From an uncultured Eubacteriales bacterium (lineage in GTDB: Bacteria; Bacillota; Clostridia; Oscillospirales; Oscillospiraceae): a stretch of DNA of 23,995 nucleotides. The stretch's first letter is position 1. Each line of letters starts with the position of its first letter. The notes beneath the pieces are model-generated. The model had not been told where the DNA came from. It ran no database searches and saw nothing but the letters and a program-made list of their open reading frames with translations. The position numbers and the translations under genes were made by a program. Location: assembly GCA_900549405.1 (NCBI GenBank), contig URNZ01000026.1, positions 1 through 23,995 on the forward strand, in the 5' to 3' direction. This document shows positions 1 through 6,991 of this stretch, in pieces.

Positions 1-1
1 A

Positions 2-295
2 ATGCTTTCGGGTTCATTCCGGCGTTTGCTAAATTGGTACAGAACGTATGGCGTAAGGTATGCGGCGTTGTCACTTTCGGTAAGGCTTCCTCATGGTTAT
101 TCGTTCACGCTTGGGGTTGATGAAGATTTTACTATCAATGGAACTCTGAAACCTTGAGATGGCGCACTGGAACAAAGCGATATGGGCACACCGTATATCT
201 TGACATTTGGAAATGGAGAAACACATCTTCTCCGCCATAAGGGCAATGAACTATATATCGTGATTGAAGATATCTTGATAGTATTTCAAAAGTAA
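2..295 (+). pseudogene. Broken small ORF with one in-frame TGA, AT-rich remnant
   Basis: One frame stays open from the ATG at 2 to the TAA at 293-295 (98 codons including the final stop) apart from a single TGA at 155-157. Upstream of the TGA lie 51 codons. Downstream a further 45 codons read DGALEQSDMGTPYILTFGNG and on to a C-terminus ending IVFQK. The stretch is clearly AT-richer than everything after about 420, which suggests separate ancestry. A shorter intact ORF could restart at the ATG at 182, giving 37 residues. I do not recognise the family. Another frame is also open from 1 to 120, so the upstream coding frame is uncertain and the 5' part may continue beyond the window edge. The likeliest reading is a nonsense-mutated or truncated hypothetical gene, but it could be non-coding. 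Confidence 0.3.
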
Positions 296-330
296 GACGG
301 GGTCCCCCTTCTTATTGCACAACGCGTGGA

Positions 331-372
331 AAAAGCGCACAGCCTTTAAAAAAGCTGTGCGCTTTTGTTTTT
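331..372. terminator. Bidirectional hairpin terminator
   Basis: A perfect 13-bp inverted repeat has arms AAAAGCGCACAGC (331-343) and its complement (354-366). It is followed on the plus strand by TTTTGTTTTTG and on the minus strand by a T-rich run. It can end the remnant on the left and the minus-strand prephenate dehydrogenase gene on the right. Confidence 0.8.
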
Positions 373-419
373 GTTACTGCAAAGGAAGCGGCTATAACTC
401 GAACAGGGCTTATTAAAAG

Positions 420-1310
420 TCACACCTTCGGTTTCTTCCCCTCCCGCCCCACGGCTCCGGTTTGCAGCTCCAGGCGGTTCATTTTCCGCTTGCGGGCGGC
501 GGAGTAGGACAGCTTTTCCACCAGGGTGGCGGTGTCCCCGGCCTCGATGGCCTGGCGGTAGGCGCGGATGTTTTTCTCCAGCTCCTCCAGGGCGCTGCCC
601 AGGGCCTTGGAATTCATGGTGAACAGCTGGGTCCACAGGGGCACGTCAAGGGCGGCCACACGGGTGCAGCCCCGGAAGGAGTCGCCCTCGAAGCCCTGAT
701 ACTGGAACAGGCTGGGGTCGTCGCACACGGCCACGGCGATGATGTGCATCATCTGGCTGGTGTAGGCGATGATGGCGTCGTGATTTTCCGGCGTGGTCTT
801 GACGATGTTGGCGCAGCCGATGTGGACGGCCAGGCGCTCCATCAGGGCCACGTGCTCCGGGCGGGACTGGTCGTTGGGCGTGAGGATATAGTGGGCGCCG
901 TGGAACATGTTGACCAGGGCGTGCTGGATGCCGGAGAACTCGGTGCCCGCCATGGGGTGTCCGCCCACGAAGGACACGGTGTCGGGCAGGACCTTGGCCC
1001 CCTCTAAGATCGCGCCCTTCACACCGCACACGTCGGTGACCATGGCCCCGGGCTTGAAGTGGTCCCGGTGCTGGGCCATAAAGTCCACAATGCCCTGGGG
1101 GTGCAGGCACAAGAACACCAGGTCCCCCTCCGCCAGGGCTTTGGCCGGGTCCGGCTCCACCCGGTCCACGACGTCCTGCTCTAAGGCATAGCGCAGGGTG
1201 GGCTCGCTCACGTCCACGCCGATCAAATCAAAATCTTCAAAACCGCGCAGGGCCTTGGCCATAGAGCCGCCGATCAGGCCCAGTCCCACGATGACAATGT
1301 GTCTGCTCAT
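420..1310 (-). CDS. tyrA: Prephenate dehydrogenase (tyrosine biosynthesis)
   Basis: The 296-residue protein oxidatively decarboxylates prephenate to 4-hydroxyphenylpyruvate with NAD+, the committed step to tyrosine in the cytosol. The N-terminal Rossmann fold carries GLGLIGGS at residues 9-16. TDVCGVK at 92-98 and HPMAGTE at 118-124 are the family's substrate and dinucleotide-side signatures. The remaining C-terminal part is the helical dimerisation domain. There is no fused chorismate mutase and no ACT domain, so this is the short monofunctional form of about 290 residues. The ATG at 1310 has AGAGGA about seven bases upstream. The gene has its own promoter and is separated by a terminator from the UPF0210 gene behind it, so it appears monocistronic. 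No other aromatic pathway gene is in the window. The call is secure at family level. Confidence 0.93.
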   Translation of the reverse strand: MSRHIVIVGLGLIGGSMAKALRGFEDFDLIGVDVSEPTLRYALEQDVVDRVEPDPAKALAEGDLVFLCLHPQGIVDFMAQHRDHFKPGAMVTDVCGVKGAILEGAKVLPDTVSFVGGHPMAGTEFSGIQHALVNMFHGAHYILTPNDQSRPEHVALMERLAVHIGCANIVKTTPENHDAIIAYTSQMMHIIAVAVCDDPSLFQYQGFEGDSFRGCTRVAALDVPLWTQLFTMNSKALGSALEELEKNIRAYRQAIEAGDTATLVEKLSYSAARKRKMNRLELQTGAVGREGKKPKV

Positions 1311-1358
1311 AAGTGATTCCTCTTTTCCCCGGCCCGGTGTTGACCGGTCATCGGGAAC

Positions 1359-1387
1359 ACTTTAACACATTTACCCGTTGAAGTCAA
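1359..1387 (-). promoter_or_regulatory. tyrA promoter
   Basis: On the minus strand TTGACT (1382-1387) and TAAAGT (1359-1364) are separated by exactly 17 bases, a good sigma-A match. The leader towards the start codon contains a perfect 10-bp palindrome TGACCGGTCA (1341-1350), a possible regulator site. No T-box-like leader is apparent in the short 5' region. Confidence 0.65.
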
Positions 1388-1399
1388 GAGAAAGAACAT

Positions 1400-1436
1400 G
1401 CGCCCCGCCGGAGTTTTGTACGCTCCGGCGGGGCGC
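1400..1436 (-). terminator. Terminator of the UPF0210 operon
   Basis: A 14-bp GC-rich perfect inverted repeat (1400-1413 with 1423-1436) starts 14 bases beyond the UPF0210 stop. In the minus-strand transcript it is followed by the U-rich stretch TGTTCTTTCTCTT. Confidence 0.7.
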
Positions 1437-1450
1437 AGGGATGCATGATA

Positions 1451-2809
1451 TCAGTTCTTCAAGCTCTGCATGGGCGCGGGGATGCGGCCGCCGCGGGCGA
1501 TGAAGTCGTGGGCGGAGAAGGGGTGGACGGGCTGCACGGGGGCGGAACCCAGCAGGCCGCCGAACTCCACCGTGTCGCCAACCTTACAGCCGGGGGCGGG
1601 GATCAGGCGCACGGCGGTGGTCTTGGTGTTCACCATGCCGATGGCCGCCTCGTCGGCGATGATAGCGGACAGGGTCTCGGCAGAGGTGTCGCCGGGGACG
1701 GCAATCATGTCCAGGCCCACGGAGCACACACAGGTCATGGCCTCCAGCTTGTCCAGGGTCAGGGCGCCGGAGGCGGCGGCGGCGATCATGCCCTCGTCCT
1801 CACTGACGGGGATGAAGGCGCCGGACAGGCCGCCCACGGAGGAGGAGGCCATCACGCCGCCCTTCTTCACCGCGTCGTTGAGCAGAGCCAGGGCGGCGGT
1901 GGTGCCGTGGGTGCCGCAGACCTCCAGACCCATCTCCTCCAGGATGCGGGCCACGCTGTCGCCCACGGCGGGGGTGGGGGCCAGGGACAGGTCCACGATG
2001 CCGAAGGGGGTGTCCAGGCGGCGGCTGGCCTCCTGAGCCACCAACTGGCCCATGCGGGTGATGCGGAAGGCGGTCTTCTTGATGGTCTCAGCCACCACGT
2101 CGAAGGGCTGGCCCTTCACGGCCTGGAGGGCGTGGTGGACCACGCCGGGGCCGGAGACGCCCACGTTGATGACCCGCTCCGGCTCGCCCACGCCGTGGAA
2201 CGCACCGGCCATGAAGGGGTTGTCCTCCACGGCGTTGCAGAAGACCACCAGCTTGGCGCAGCCAAAGCCGCCCTTGTCGGCGGTGCGGTCAGCCAGGTCT
2301 TTGATGGTCCGGCCCATCAGGGCCACGGCGTCCATGTCGATGCCGGCCTTGGTGGAGCCCACGTTCACGCTGGCGCAGACGATGTCGGTGGTGGACAGGG
2401 CCTCGGGGATCGAGGCGATGAGCTTGCGGTCGGCGTCGGTCATGCCCTTCTGCACCAGGGCGGAGAAGCCGCCGATGAAGTTCACCCCGCAGGTGTGGGC
2501 CGCCCGGTCCATGGCCTGGGCAAAGGGGGTGTAGTTGTCCGTGTCAGAGGCGGCGGCCACCAGGGCGATGGGGGTGACGGAGATGCGCTTGTTGACGATG
2601 GGGATGCCGAACTCCTTTTCGATGGCCTCGCCGGTGGCCACCAGCTTTTCGGCGTAGCGGGTAATTTTATCGTAGACCTTGTCGCAGGCCACCTTCACGT
2701 CGCTGTGGGCGCAGGACAGCAGGGAGATGCCCATGGTGATGGTACGCACGTCCAGATGCTGCTGGTCGATCATCTGGATGGTCTGCATGATCTCGTGTTG
2801 ATTGAGCAT
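1451..2809 (-). CDS. UPF0210 / PFL family protein (DUF711)
   Basis: This 452-residue protein has the family's usual full length (about 450). Its N-terminus, [20 protein letters not shown], followed by [11 protein letters not shown], is characteristic of the conserved UPF0210 (PFL, DUF711) family. Clear family features include the glycine-rich internal segments [12 protein letters not shown] and [17 protein letters not shown]. The biochemical function of the family is not established to my knowledge. The gene lies 29 bp downstream of an ACT-domain gene, a pairing repeatedly seen for UPF0210 with UPF0237 in Firmicutes and archaea. This suggests an amino-acid-responsive partner relationship, which is an inference. 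The ATG at 2809 has AGGAGG seven bases upstream. A strong hairpin follows the stop. No signal peptide or membrane segment is seen, so the protein is probably cytosolic. Confidence 0.9.
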   Translation of the reverse strand: MLNQHEIMQTIQMIDQQHLDVRTITMGISLLSCAHSDVKVACDKVYDKITRYAEKLVATGEAIEKEFGIPIVNKRISVTPIALVAAASDTDNYTPFAQAMDRAAHTCGVNFIGGFSALVQKGMTDADRKLIASIPEALSTTDIVCASVNVGSTKAGIDMDAVALMGRTIKDLADRTADKGGFGCAKLVVFCNAVEDNPFMAGAFHGVGEPERVINVGVSGPGVVHHALQAVKGQPFDVVAETIKKTAFRITRMGQLVAQEASRRLDTPFGIVDLSLAPTPAVGDSVARILEEMGLEVCGTHGTTAALALLNDAVKKGGVMASSSVGGLSGAFIPVSEDEGMIAAAASGALTLDKLEAMTCVCSVGLDMIAVPGDTSAETLSAIIADEAAIGMVNTKTTAVRLIPAPGCKVGDTVEFGGLLGSAPVQPVHPFSAHDFIARGGRIPAPMQSLKN

Positions 2810-2838
2810 AAAGAACCTCCTGAATGAGCGGTGTTAGA

Positions 2839-3108
2839 TCAAATCCGGTGCATGGCGTTGAAGATGTCCTCCCGCTGGATGCGGATGGACAGCTCCTGCT
2901 CCTTGCCCGCCTGCTCCAGCAGGTCGGCCATCTCGCCGATGGAGGCGGTGCAGGCGGCGGTGTCCACCAGCATGACCATGGTGAAATAGTCCTGGAGCAC
3001 GGTCTGGCTGATGTCCAGAATGTTGATGTTGTGCTGGGCCAGCAGGGCACACACAGCGGCGGTGATGCCCACCCGGTCCTTGCCGATAACGGTAACAATG
3101 GCTTTCAT
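2839..3108 (-). CDS. ACT domain-containing protein (UPF0237 type)
   Basis: This single-domain protein of 89 residues begins MKAIVTVIGKDRVGITAAVC, a typical beta-alpha-beta ACT opening with the ligand-loop pattern GKDRVGI. A second ACT-like strand-helix unit includes YFTMVMLVDTA. ACT domains bind amino acids or related small molecules and dimerise, so this is most likely a regulatory partner rather than an enzyme. I chose the ATG at 3108 rather than an in-frame ATG at 3150 because AAGGAA lies about nine bases upstream of 3108 and homology begins there. The gene sits 29 bp ahead of UPF0210 and 51 bp behind the yfbR-like gene, consistent with one operon. The ligand is unknown. Confidence 0.9.
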   Translation of the reverse strand: MKAIVTVIGKDRVGITAAVCALLAQHNINILDISQTVLQDYFTMVMLVDTAACTASIGEMADLLEQAGKEQELSIRIQREDIFNAMHRI

Positions 3109-3159
3109 AACGGGATGTTCCTTTCTGTTTATAAAATCATGATTTGACAATATCGTATA

Positions 3160-3735
3160 TTAGCTCAGCTCGTCCAATGTTAAAGAAAAGCCCTCCAAAA
3201 AGTTATCCATGAAATATTGCAGGGCGGGGATGGGGTCGCGGCAGAGGGCGGCGTAGGTCTGCTCCTTGGCCTTTTTAAACTCCAGATTGCCGCCCTTGAC
3301 CTCCTCCACACACTTGAGATAGGCCGACAGCTTGTCCGCCGCCTTGACCACCGCCCGGATGTTCTCGTCCGGGATGGTGATGGCGGGGCGAAACTCCTCC
3401 CGCAGGTCGTCGGGGAGCATGGACAGCAGCTTCTCCTCGGCCACCGACTCCACCTGTTTATAGGCCTGCTGGATGGCCGGGTTGTCATATTTGATGGGGG
3501 TGGGCATGTCGCCGGTCAAAATTTCGCTGGCGTCGTGATACAGGGCCGCCACCGCCGCCTGGCCCGGGTCGATCTGGGGGCCGAAATAGCGGTTCTGGAT
3601 AACGGCCAGGGCGTGGGCCAGCACGGCCACCATGTGGGAGTGCTCCTGGATGTTCTCCACGTCCGTGTTGCGCATCAGACCCCAGCGGTTGATATAGCGC
3701 ATCCGGGCGATCATGGGGAAAAAGCTGCCGGACAT
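3160..3735 (-). CDS. yfbR: 5'-deoxynucleotidase, YfbR-like HD-domain phosphohydrolase
   Basis: The 191-residue protein aligns over nearly its whole length, from memory, with E. coli YfbR (199 residues), which dephosphorylates deoxynucleoside 5'-monophosphates in the cytosol. INRWGLMRN (15-23) carries the Arg/Trp pair used for deoxyribose recognition. EHS at 31-33 supplies the first histidine, YHDASEILTGD (66-76) the HD motif, and KAADKLSAYLKC (131-142) the distal aspartate. All metal ligands appear intact. The ATG at 3735 has AAAGGGGG upstream. It is the first gene of the operon with the ACT and UPF0210 genes, behind a good promoter, and is divergent from a TetR gene. A physiological link between dNMP clean-up and the ACT/UPF0210 pair is not known. 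Confidence 0.9.
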   Translation of the reverse strand: MSGSFFPMIARMRYINRWGLMRNTDVENIQEHSHMVAVLAHALAVIQNRYFGPQIDPGQAAVAALYHDASEILTGDMPTPIKYDNPAIQQAYKQVESVAEEKLLSMLPDDLREEFRPAITIPDENIRAVVKAADKLSAYLKCVEEVKGGNLEFKKAKEQTYAALCRDPIPALQYFMDNFLEGFSLTLDELS

Positions 3736-3784
3736 GGCGCGGCCCCCTTTCGTGAAAAAACAGCGTCAGACTGCTTTAGCAGAC

Positions 3785-3813
3785 ATTTTACCACAGCGCC
3801 CCGGGAATGTAAA
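3785..3813 (-). promoter_or_regulatory. Promoter of yfbR-ACT-UPF0210 operon
   Basis: On the minus strand TTTACA (3808-3813) and TAAAAT (3785-3790) are separated by 17 bases. Between this and the start codon is a short inverted repeat CTGCTTTAGCAG near 3770-3783, a possible operator. Confidence 0.65.
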
Positions 3814-3847
3814 TCGGAAAGTCAGCCGGAAATCAACCGACAAGGAG

Positions 3848-3876
3848 TTGACGGCGGCAAAAAAATTGCGGATAAT
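3848..3876 (+). promoter_or_regulatory. Promoter of the TetR gene at 3919
   Basis: TTGACG (3848-3853), a 17-base spacer and GATAAT (3871-3876) precede the TetR start by about 40 bases. It is back to back with the yfbR promoter about 35 bases away, so a regulator bound here could affect both directions. Confidence 0.65.
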
Positions 3877-3918
3877 GGGACCAAACGCATCCGGCACGCA
3901 CATGGGGAGGGCCATTTC

Positions 3919-4515
3919 ATGGGAAAGAAAAACACACGGAACACCAAGGGGCGGATCATCCAGGCCGCCTGGCGGCTGTTCTATCAGCAGGGCTATGACG
4001 ACACCACCGTGGACGAGATCATCCGGGACTCGGGCACCTCCCGTGGGTCCTTCTATCACTATTTCGAGGGGAAGGACGCCCTGCTCTCCTCCGTGTCCTT
4101 TCTGTTCGACCAGAAATATGAGGAGCTGATGGAGACCATGGACCCGGACATGGACTGCTTTGACCAGCTGATGTATTTAAACCGGGAGCTGTTCGCTATG
4201 ATCGAGAACTCCATCTCCCTGGACCTGCTGGCCCGGCTGTACTCCTCCCAGCTCATCACCCGGGGGGACAAGCACCTGCTGGACCACAACCGGACCTATT
4301 ATAAGCTCCTGCGGCAGATCGTCCTCCAGGGCCAGCAGCGGGGGCAGCTGCGGGGGGACGTGACGGTGAGCGAGATGGTCCGGGTCTATGCCCTGTGCGA
4401 GCGGGCGCTGATCTATGACTGGTGCCTGTCCGGCGGGGGCTATTCCCTGCGGCAATATGGCCAGACCATGATGCCCATGTTCTTTCAGGGCTTCCGGGCC
4501 AAGGCGGGGCAATAA
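3919..4515 (+). CDS. TetR/AcrR family transcriptional regulator
   Basis: The 198-residue protein has an N-terminal TetR helix-turn-helix. Residues about 8-55 include GRIIQAAWRLFYQQGYDDTT, then VDEIIRDSGTSRGSFYHYF and the usual GKDALL. The rest is a helical ligand/dimerisation domain with no recognisable ligand class. The reading frame is open far upstream, but the real start is the ATG at 3919: it has GGGGAGGG about seven bases before it and the HTH follows directly. A sigma-A promoter lies just upstream. It precedes the pyruvate kinase-like and oxidoreductase genes on the same strand, which are the likeliest local targets. The divergent yfbR operon is also possible. The ligand and operator were not identified. 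Confidence 0.9.
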   Translation: MGKKNTRNTKGRIIQAAWRLFYQQGYDDTTVDEIIRDSGTSRGSFYHYFEGKDALLSSVSFLFDQKYEELMETMDPDMDCFDQLMYLNRELFAMIENSISLDLLARLYSSQLITRGDKHLLDHNRTYYKLLRQIVLQGQQRGQLRGDVTVSEMVRVYALCERALIYDWCLSGGGYSLRQYGQTMMPMFFQGFRAKAGQ

Positions 4516-4551
4516 CTTCCCCGGGCGGCCCTTTTCTTTTCCACAGTGCTG

Positions 4552-4560
4552 TGCTATACT
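4552..4560 (+). promoter_or_regulatory. Extended -10 promoter before the pyruvate kinase-like gene
   Basis: TGCTATACT is an extended -10 element with no good -35. It is followed by a short stem (AGCCC/GGGCT, roughly 4569-4590) before the ribosome binding site AGGAG. It suggests separate transcription from the TetR gene. Confidence 0.45.
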
Positions 4561-4624
4561 GCAAAGAGAAGCCCGGCCAGCTGCTGGGCTGACCAAAATT
4601 TGTTGTAATAGGAGAAAAGCGTCC

Positions 4625-5629
4625 ATGGAATTTTACGCCACCCTCGGTGCCGCCTGTCAGAAGCGGGAGACGCTGGAGCAGATGTTCCGGGCCGGGATGA
4701 CCGGCATCCGGCTGAACCTGTCCCACACCTCCCTGGGCCAGTGCCGCCCCCTGCTGGAGAGCCGCTTTTTCCCCGCCGCCCGGGCCGCCGGGGTCGCGCC
4801 GGAGCTGATGATCGACCTTCAGGGGCCGGAGCTGCGGGTGGGTCAACTGCCCTATCCCATCCAGCTGCGGGAGGGGAAGGACGTGCTGCTGGGAGACGGG
4901 GGCATTCCGGTGCCAGACACGGTGCTGGATATGGCCCATCCGGGGCGCAAGATCTCTCTGGACGACAGCGCTATGCTGTTGGAGGTCCGCCGGGCCAGCC
5001 ACTCGGTGCTGCTGTGCCGGGTGCTGCGGGGCGGGACGCTGCTCAGCCGGAAGAGCCTGGCGGTGCTGGGGGTGGACACCCCCGCCCCCACCCTCACCCG
5101 GGAAGACCTGGCCAATTTAGACCTGGCGGGGGAGATCGGCGTGACATGCGTCATGCAGCCCTTTGTCCGGGGACGGAAAGATGTGGAGAACCTCCGTCAG
5201 GCTCTGGACCAGCGGGGCCTGAACATCCCCATCATGGCCAAGATCGAAAGCCGCCAGGGGGTGGAACGGCTGGACGAAATTCTGTCCGCCGCCGACCGGC
5301 TGTGCATCGCCCGGGGCGACCTTGGGAATACTATGCCCCTGTGGAAACTTCCGGGGGTGCAAAAGCGCATCGCCCGCCGGTGCCGGGAGGCGGGAAAACC
5401 CTTCTGCCTGGTGACCCAACTGCTGTGGTCCATGCAGGAGAACCCCGTGCCCACCCGGGCGGAGGTGGCCGACATCTATAACGGGGTACTGGACGGGGCC
5501 GCCGCCCTGATGCTCACCGGCGAGACCGCCATCGGCAAGCACCCGGTGGAGGCCATGACCTATCTGGCCAAAACCGCCCGGTGCGCCATGCGGGACATGG
5601 AAGAGATGCAAACGCAAGAGGAGACTTGA
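4625..5629 (+). CDS. Pyruvate kinase-like protein lacking the C-terminal domain
   Basis: The 334-residue protein shows the pyruvate kinase barrel in order: GIRLNLSH at 27-34 with the conserved Arg, Asn and Ser; IDLQGPELR at 63-71; a B-domain-like insert; MAKIESRQGVERL at 204-216 with the catalytic-type Lys206 and metal-ligand Glu208; ARGDLG at 229-234; VTQLLWSM at 263-270 retaining the active-site Thr; and PTRAEVADIYNGVLDG with LTGET at 276-301. Normal enzymes have about 470 residues. Here the chain ends just after the barrel, so the C-terminal allosteric/tetramer domain is absent. DTKGPE is altered to DLQGPE, losing the potassium-side Thr. It is probably a divergent paralogue with changed activity or regulation; catalysis is plausible but unproven. 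The start has AGGAG upstream. The next gene begins one base after the stop. Confidence 0.8.
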   Translation: MEFYATLGAACQKRETLEQMFRAGMTGIRLNLSHTSLGQCRPLLESRFFPAARAAGVAPELMIDLQGPELRVGQLPYPIQLREGKDVLLGDGGIPVPDTVLDMAHPGRKISLDDSAMLLEVRRASHSVLLCRVLRGGTLLSRKSLAVLGVDTPAPTLTREDLANLDLAGEIGVTCVMQPFVRGRKDVENLRQALDQRGLNIPIMAKIESRQGVERLDEILSAADRLCIARGDLGNTMPLWKLPGVQKRIARRCREAGKPFCLVTQLLWSMQENPVPTRAEVADIYNGVLDGAAALMLTGETAIGKHPVEAMTYLAKTARCAMRDMEEMQTQEET

Positions 5630-5630
5630 T

Positions 5631-6221
5631 ATGAAAACCCTTTTATTTGTGGACGCCTGTATGCGGGGCCATGAGCAGTCCCGCACCTACGGCCTGTGCC
5701 GCCACTTCATTGACGAGTATCTAAAGACCCACCCGGAGTTCCAGCTGGTCCATCGGGACCTGACCGCCGGGGACCTGCCCCAGCTCACCGGCCCCCTGTC
5801 CGACCAGCGGGAGGAATGGCCCGTCACCCAGCCGGACGATCCCCTCCTCTCCCCCGCCCGGGAGGTGGCCGGGGCGGACGTCATCGTCATCGGCGCGCCC
5901 TATTGGGACCTGACCTTCCCCGCCGCCCTGAAGGTCTATCTGGAGTGGGCCAGCCTGAACAACGTGACCTTCCGCTATACCGACGGGGGCAAGCAGGAGG
6001 GCCTGTCCCGGTGCGCCGACCTGATCTTCATCACCACCGGCGGCGGCCCCATCCAGGGGAAAAACTTCGGCTATGACTATCTGAAGGCCCTGTCCAGCAT
6101 GCTGGGCATCCGCCGCACCCACTGCGTCACCGCCGAAAACCTGGACGTCCAGGGCAACGATGTAAATGCCATTCTGGACCGGGCAAAAGAAGCGCTTGAT
6201 AAGCTGGCCAAGGCGCTGTAA
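5631..6221 (+). CDS. Flavodoxin-fold NAD(P)H-dependent oxidoreductase (AzoR-like)
   Basis: The 196-residue protein belongs to the flavodoxin_2/azoreductase group, FMN enzymes that reduce quinones, azo compounds or nitro compounds with NAD(P)H. It starts with a beta strand and phosphate-loop region (MKTLLFVDACMRGHEQSRTY). The central GAPYWDLTFPAALKVYLEWA is the classic flavin-contact segment of this family, and TTGGGPIQGKNFGYDYLKAL is the late conserved segment. No signal peptide is present, so it is cytosolic. The ATG lies one base after the pyruvate kinase-like stop, within an operon-like arrangement, with GAGGAGA before it. A strong terminator follows. The physiological substrate cannot be read from the sequence. 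Confidence 0.85.
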   Translation: MKTLLFVDACMRGHEQSRTYGLCRHFIDEYLKTHPEFQLVHRDLTAGDLPQLTGPLSDQREEWPVTQPDDPLLSPAREVAGADVIVIGAPYWDLTFPAALKVYLEWASLNNVTFRYTDGGKQEGLSRCADLIFITTGGGPIQGKNFGYDYLKALSSMLGIRRTHCVTAENLDVQGNDVNAILDRAKEALDKLAKAL

Positions 6222-6223
6222 CC

Positions 6224-6277
6224 AAACATCCCGCTCCGCAGAGATCCTCTTCTGCGGGGCGGGATGTTTTTGTTTTT
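6224..6277. terminator. Convergent bidirectional terminator
   Basis: A long stem pairs AAACATCCCGCTCCGCAGA (6224 on) with its near-complement ending at 6269, followed by TTTTTGTTTTT. It lies directly after the oxidoreductase stop. Its T-run overlaps the stop codon of the minus-strand toxin gene, so both convergent genes share it. Confidence 0.85.
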
Positions 6278-6584
6278 ATTTCAGCAGCTGGGGATAGTCG
6301 GTCCTGCCGTTGACCACGCGATAGACGAAGACGCTTTGGCCGATGACCTTGTAGACACAGACCAGGTCGCCGCACAGGACCTTGCGGAACTCCCGGCGGG
6401 CCAGCTCCGGGTCGGGGTGCTGGGCGCCCATATAGGGGAAGTCCCCCAGGCGGGCCAGGGTATCCAGCAGGGCGTCGGTGATCTTTTTGGCCGACGCGGC
6501 CCCGGCCAGGCGAAGATAGACGTCGGAGATGCGGTCAATGTCCTGCCAGGCGGCCAGGAGGATCTCCACCTTATACTTGCCCAT
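6276..6584 (-). CDS. RelE/ParE superfamily toxin
   Basis: The 102-residue protein matches the small RelE/ParE toxin fold, type II toxins that either cleave mRNA at the ribosome or poison gyrase. Its N-terminal strand KYKVEILLAAWQDIDRISDV leads into the helical hairpin. The C-terminal strands include FRKVLCGDLVCVYKVIG and the family-typical VYRVVNGRTDYPQLL. The ATG at 6584 has GGAGGAG about ten bases upstream and overlaps the antitoxin end by 14 bases, indicating translational coupling. A longer in-frame start at 6623 would only add residues overlapping the antitoxin and lacks support. The target cannot be decided: the late Arg-rich strand fits both the RelE and ParE subgroups. Confidence 0.88.
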   Translation of the reverse strand: MGKYKVEILLAAWQDIDRISDVYLRLAGAASAKKITDALLDTLARLGDFPYMGAQHPDPELARREFRKVLCGDLVCVYKVIGQSVFVYRVVNGRTDYPQLLK

Positions 6585-6843
6585 GGGTATACTTCTCCTC
6601 CAGCCGCGCCCGGACCTCTTCAATGCTCAGGGTGGGCGCGCCGGACAGGCGGGAGAACTCCGCCTCCAGAATGCTGGCCCGGTGCTCCAGCTCCCGCTCC
6701 CGCCGCTCATAGGCGTCTACGCTCATCACCACAAGGTCGGCCTCCCCCTTGTTGGTGATGACGATGGGCTGGCCCGATTCCTTGGCCAGGGCGGCCACCT
6801 GGGGATAGTCATTTCTCAGGGCAGTGGACGGCTTTAAGTTCAC
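6571..6843 (-). CDS. Phd/YefM family antitoxin
   Basis: The 90-residue protein starts NLKPSTALRNDYPQVAALAK after its initiator and continues QPIVITNKGEADLVVMSVDA, the Phd/YefM DNA-binding and dimerisation domain. The C-terminal half is a charged helical tail that would wrap the toxin. Two in-frame GTG starts exist. The one at 6843 is preferred because AGGAGG lies eight bases ahead of it, whereas the GTG at 6852 overlaps that site. Homology also starts with the NLKPST segment. The gene order antitoxin-toxin with a 14-bp overlap is standard. It probably represses its own promoter, which contains an inverted repeat. Confidence 0.9.
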   Translation of the reverse strand: MNLKPSTALRNDYPQVAALAKESGQPIVITNKGEADLVVMSVDAYERRERELEHRASILEAEFSRLSGAPTLSIEEVRARLEEKYTHGQV

Positions 6844-6871
6844 GCCAGACACCTCCTATCATTTTTCTAAT

Positions 6872-6903
6872 AGTATTCTATCATACTTTGCTGAATATGA
6901 GAA
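6872..6903 (-). promoter_or_regulatory. Toxin-antitoxin promoter with candidate operator
   Basis: On the minus strand TTCTCA (6898-6903), a 17-base spacer and TAGAAT (6875-6880) form a fair promoter. An inverted repeat AGTAT/ATACT with a 6-base spacer (6872-6887) covers the -10, as expected for antitoxin autoregulation. Confidence 0.55.
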
Positions 6904-6916
6904 CCCCCTGTTTCCC

Positions 6917-6945
6917 TTGCCTGTTTTCGCAAATACTGATATACT
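6917..6945 (+). promoter_or_regulatory. polA promoter
   Basis: TTGCCT (6917-6922), a 17-base spacer and TATACT (6940-6945) lie about 46 bases ahead of the polA start, divergent from the toxin-antitoxin promoter. Confidence 0.65.
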
Positions 6946-6991
6946 GACTCTTGAATCACCGCCCGGGATGCCGGGCAGAGGGGAGCGCAAC

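Noticed and set aside
155..157. Selenocysteine or other recoding at the in-frame TGA
   Set aside because: No stem-loop of the bacterial SECIS type is evident just after it and no selenoprotein family is recognisable; a nonsense mutation is simpler.
1311..1399. T-box riboswitch ahead of tyrA
   Set aside because: The region is under 90 bases and the promoter lies within it, leaving no room for T-box structures.
1445..2827. Long plus-strand frame opposite the UPF0210 gene
   Set aside because: It is Gly/His/Val-rich, antisense to a well-conserved family member and has no homology-like motifs; such frames are expected at this GC content.
3217..3918. N-terminal extension of the TetR gene
   Set aside because: The extension is antisense to yfbR and precedes the ribosome binding site and promoter of the real start at 3919.
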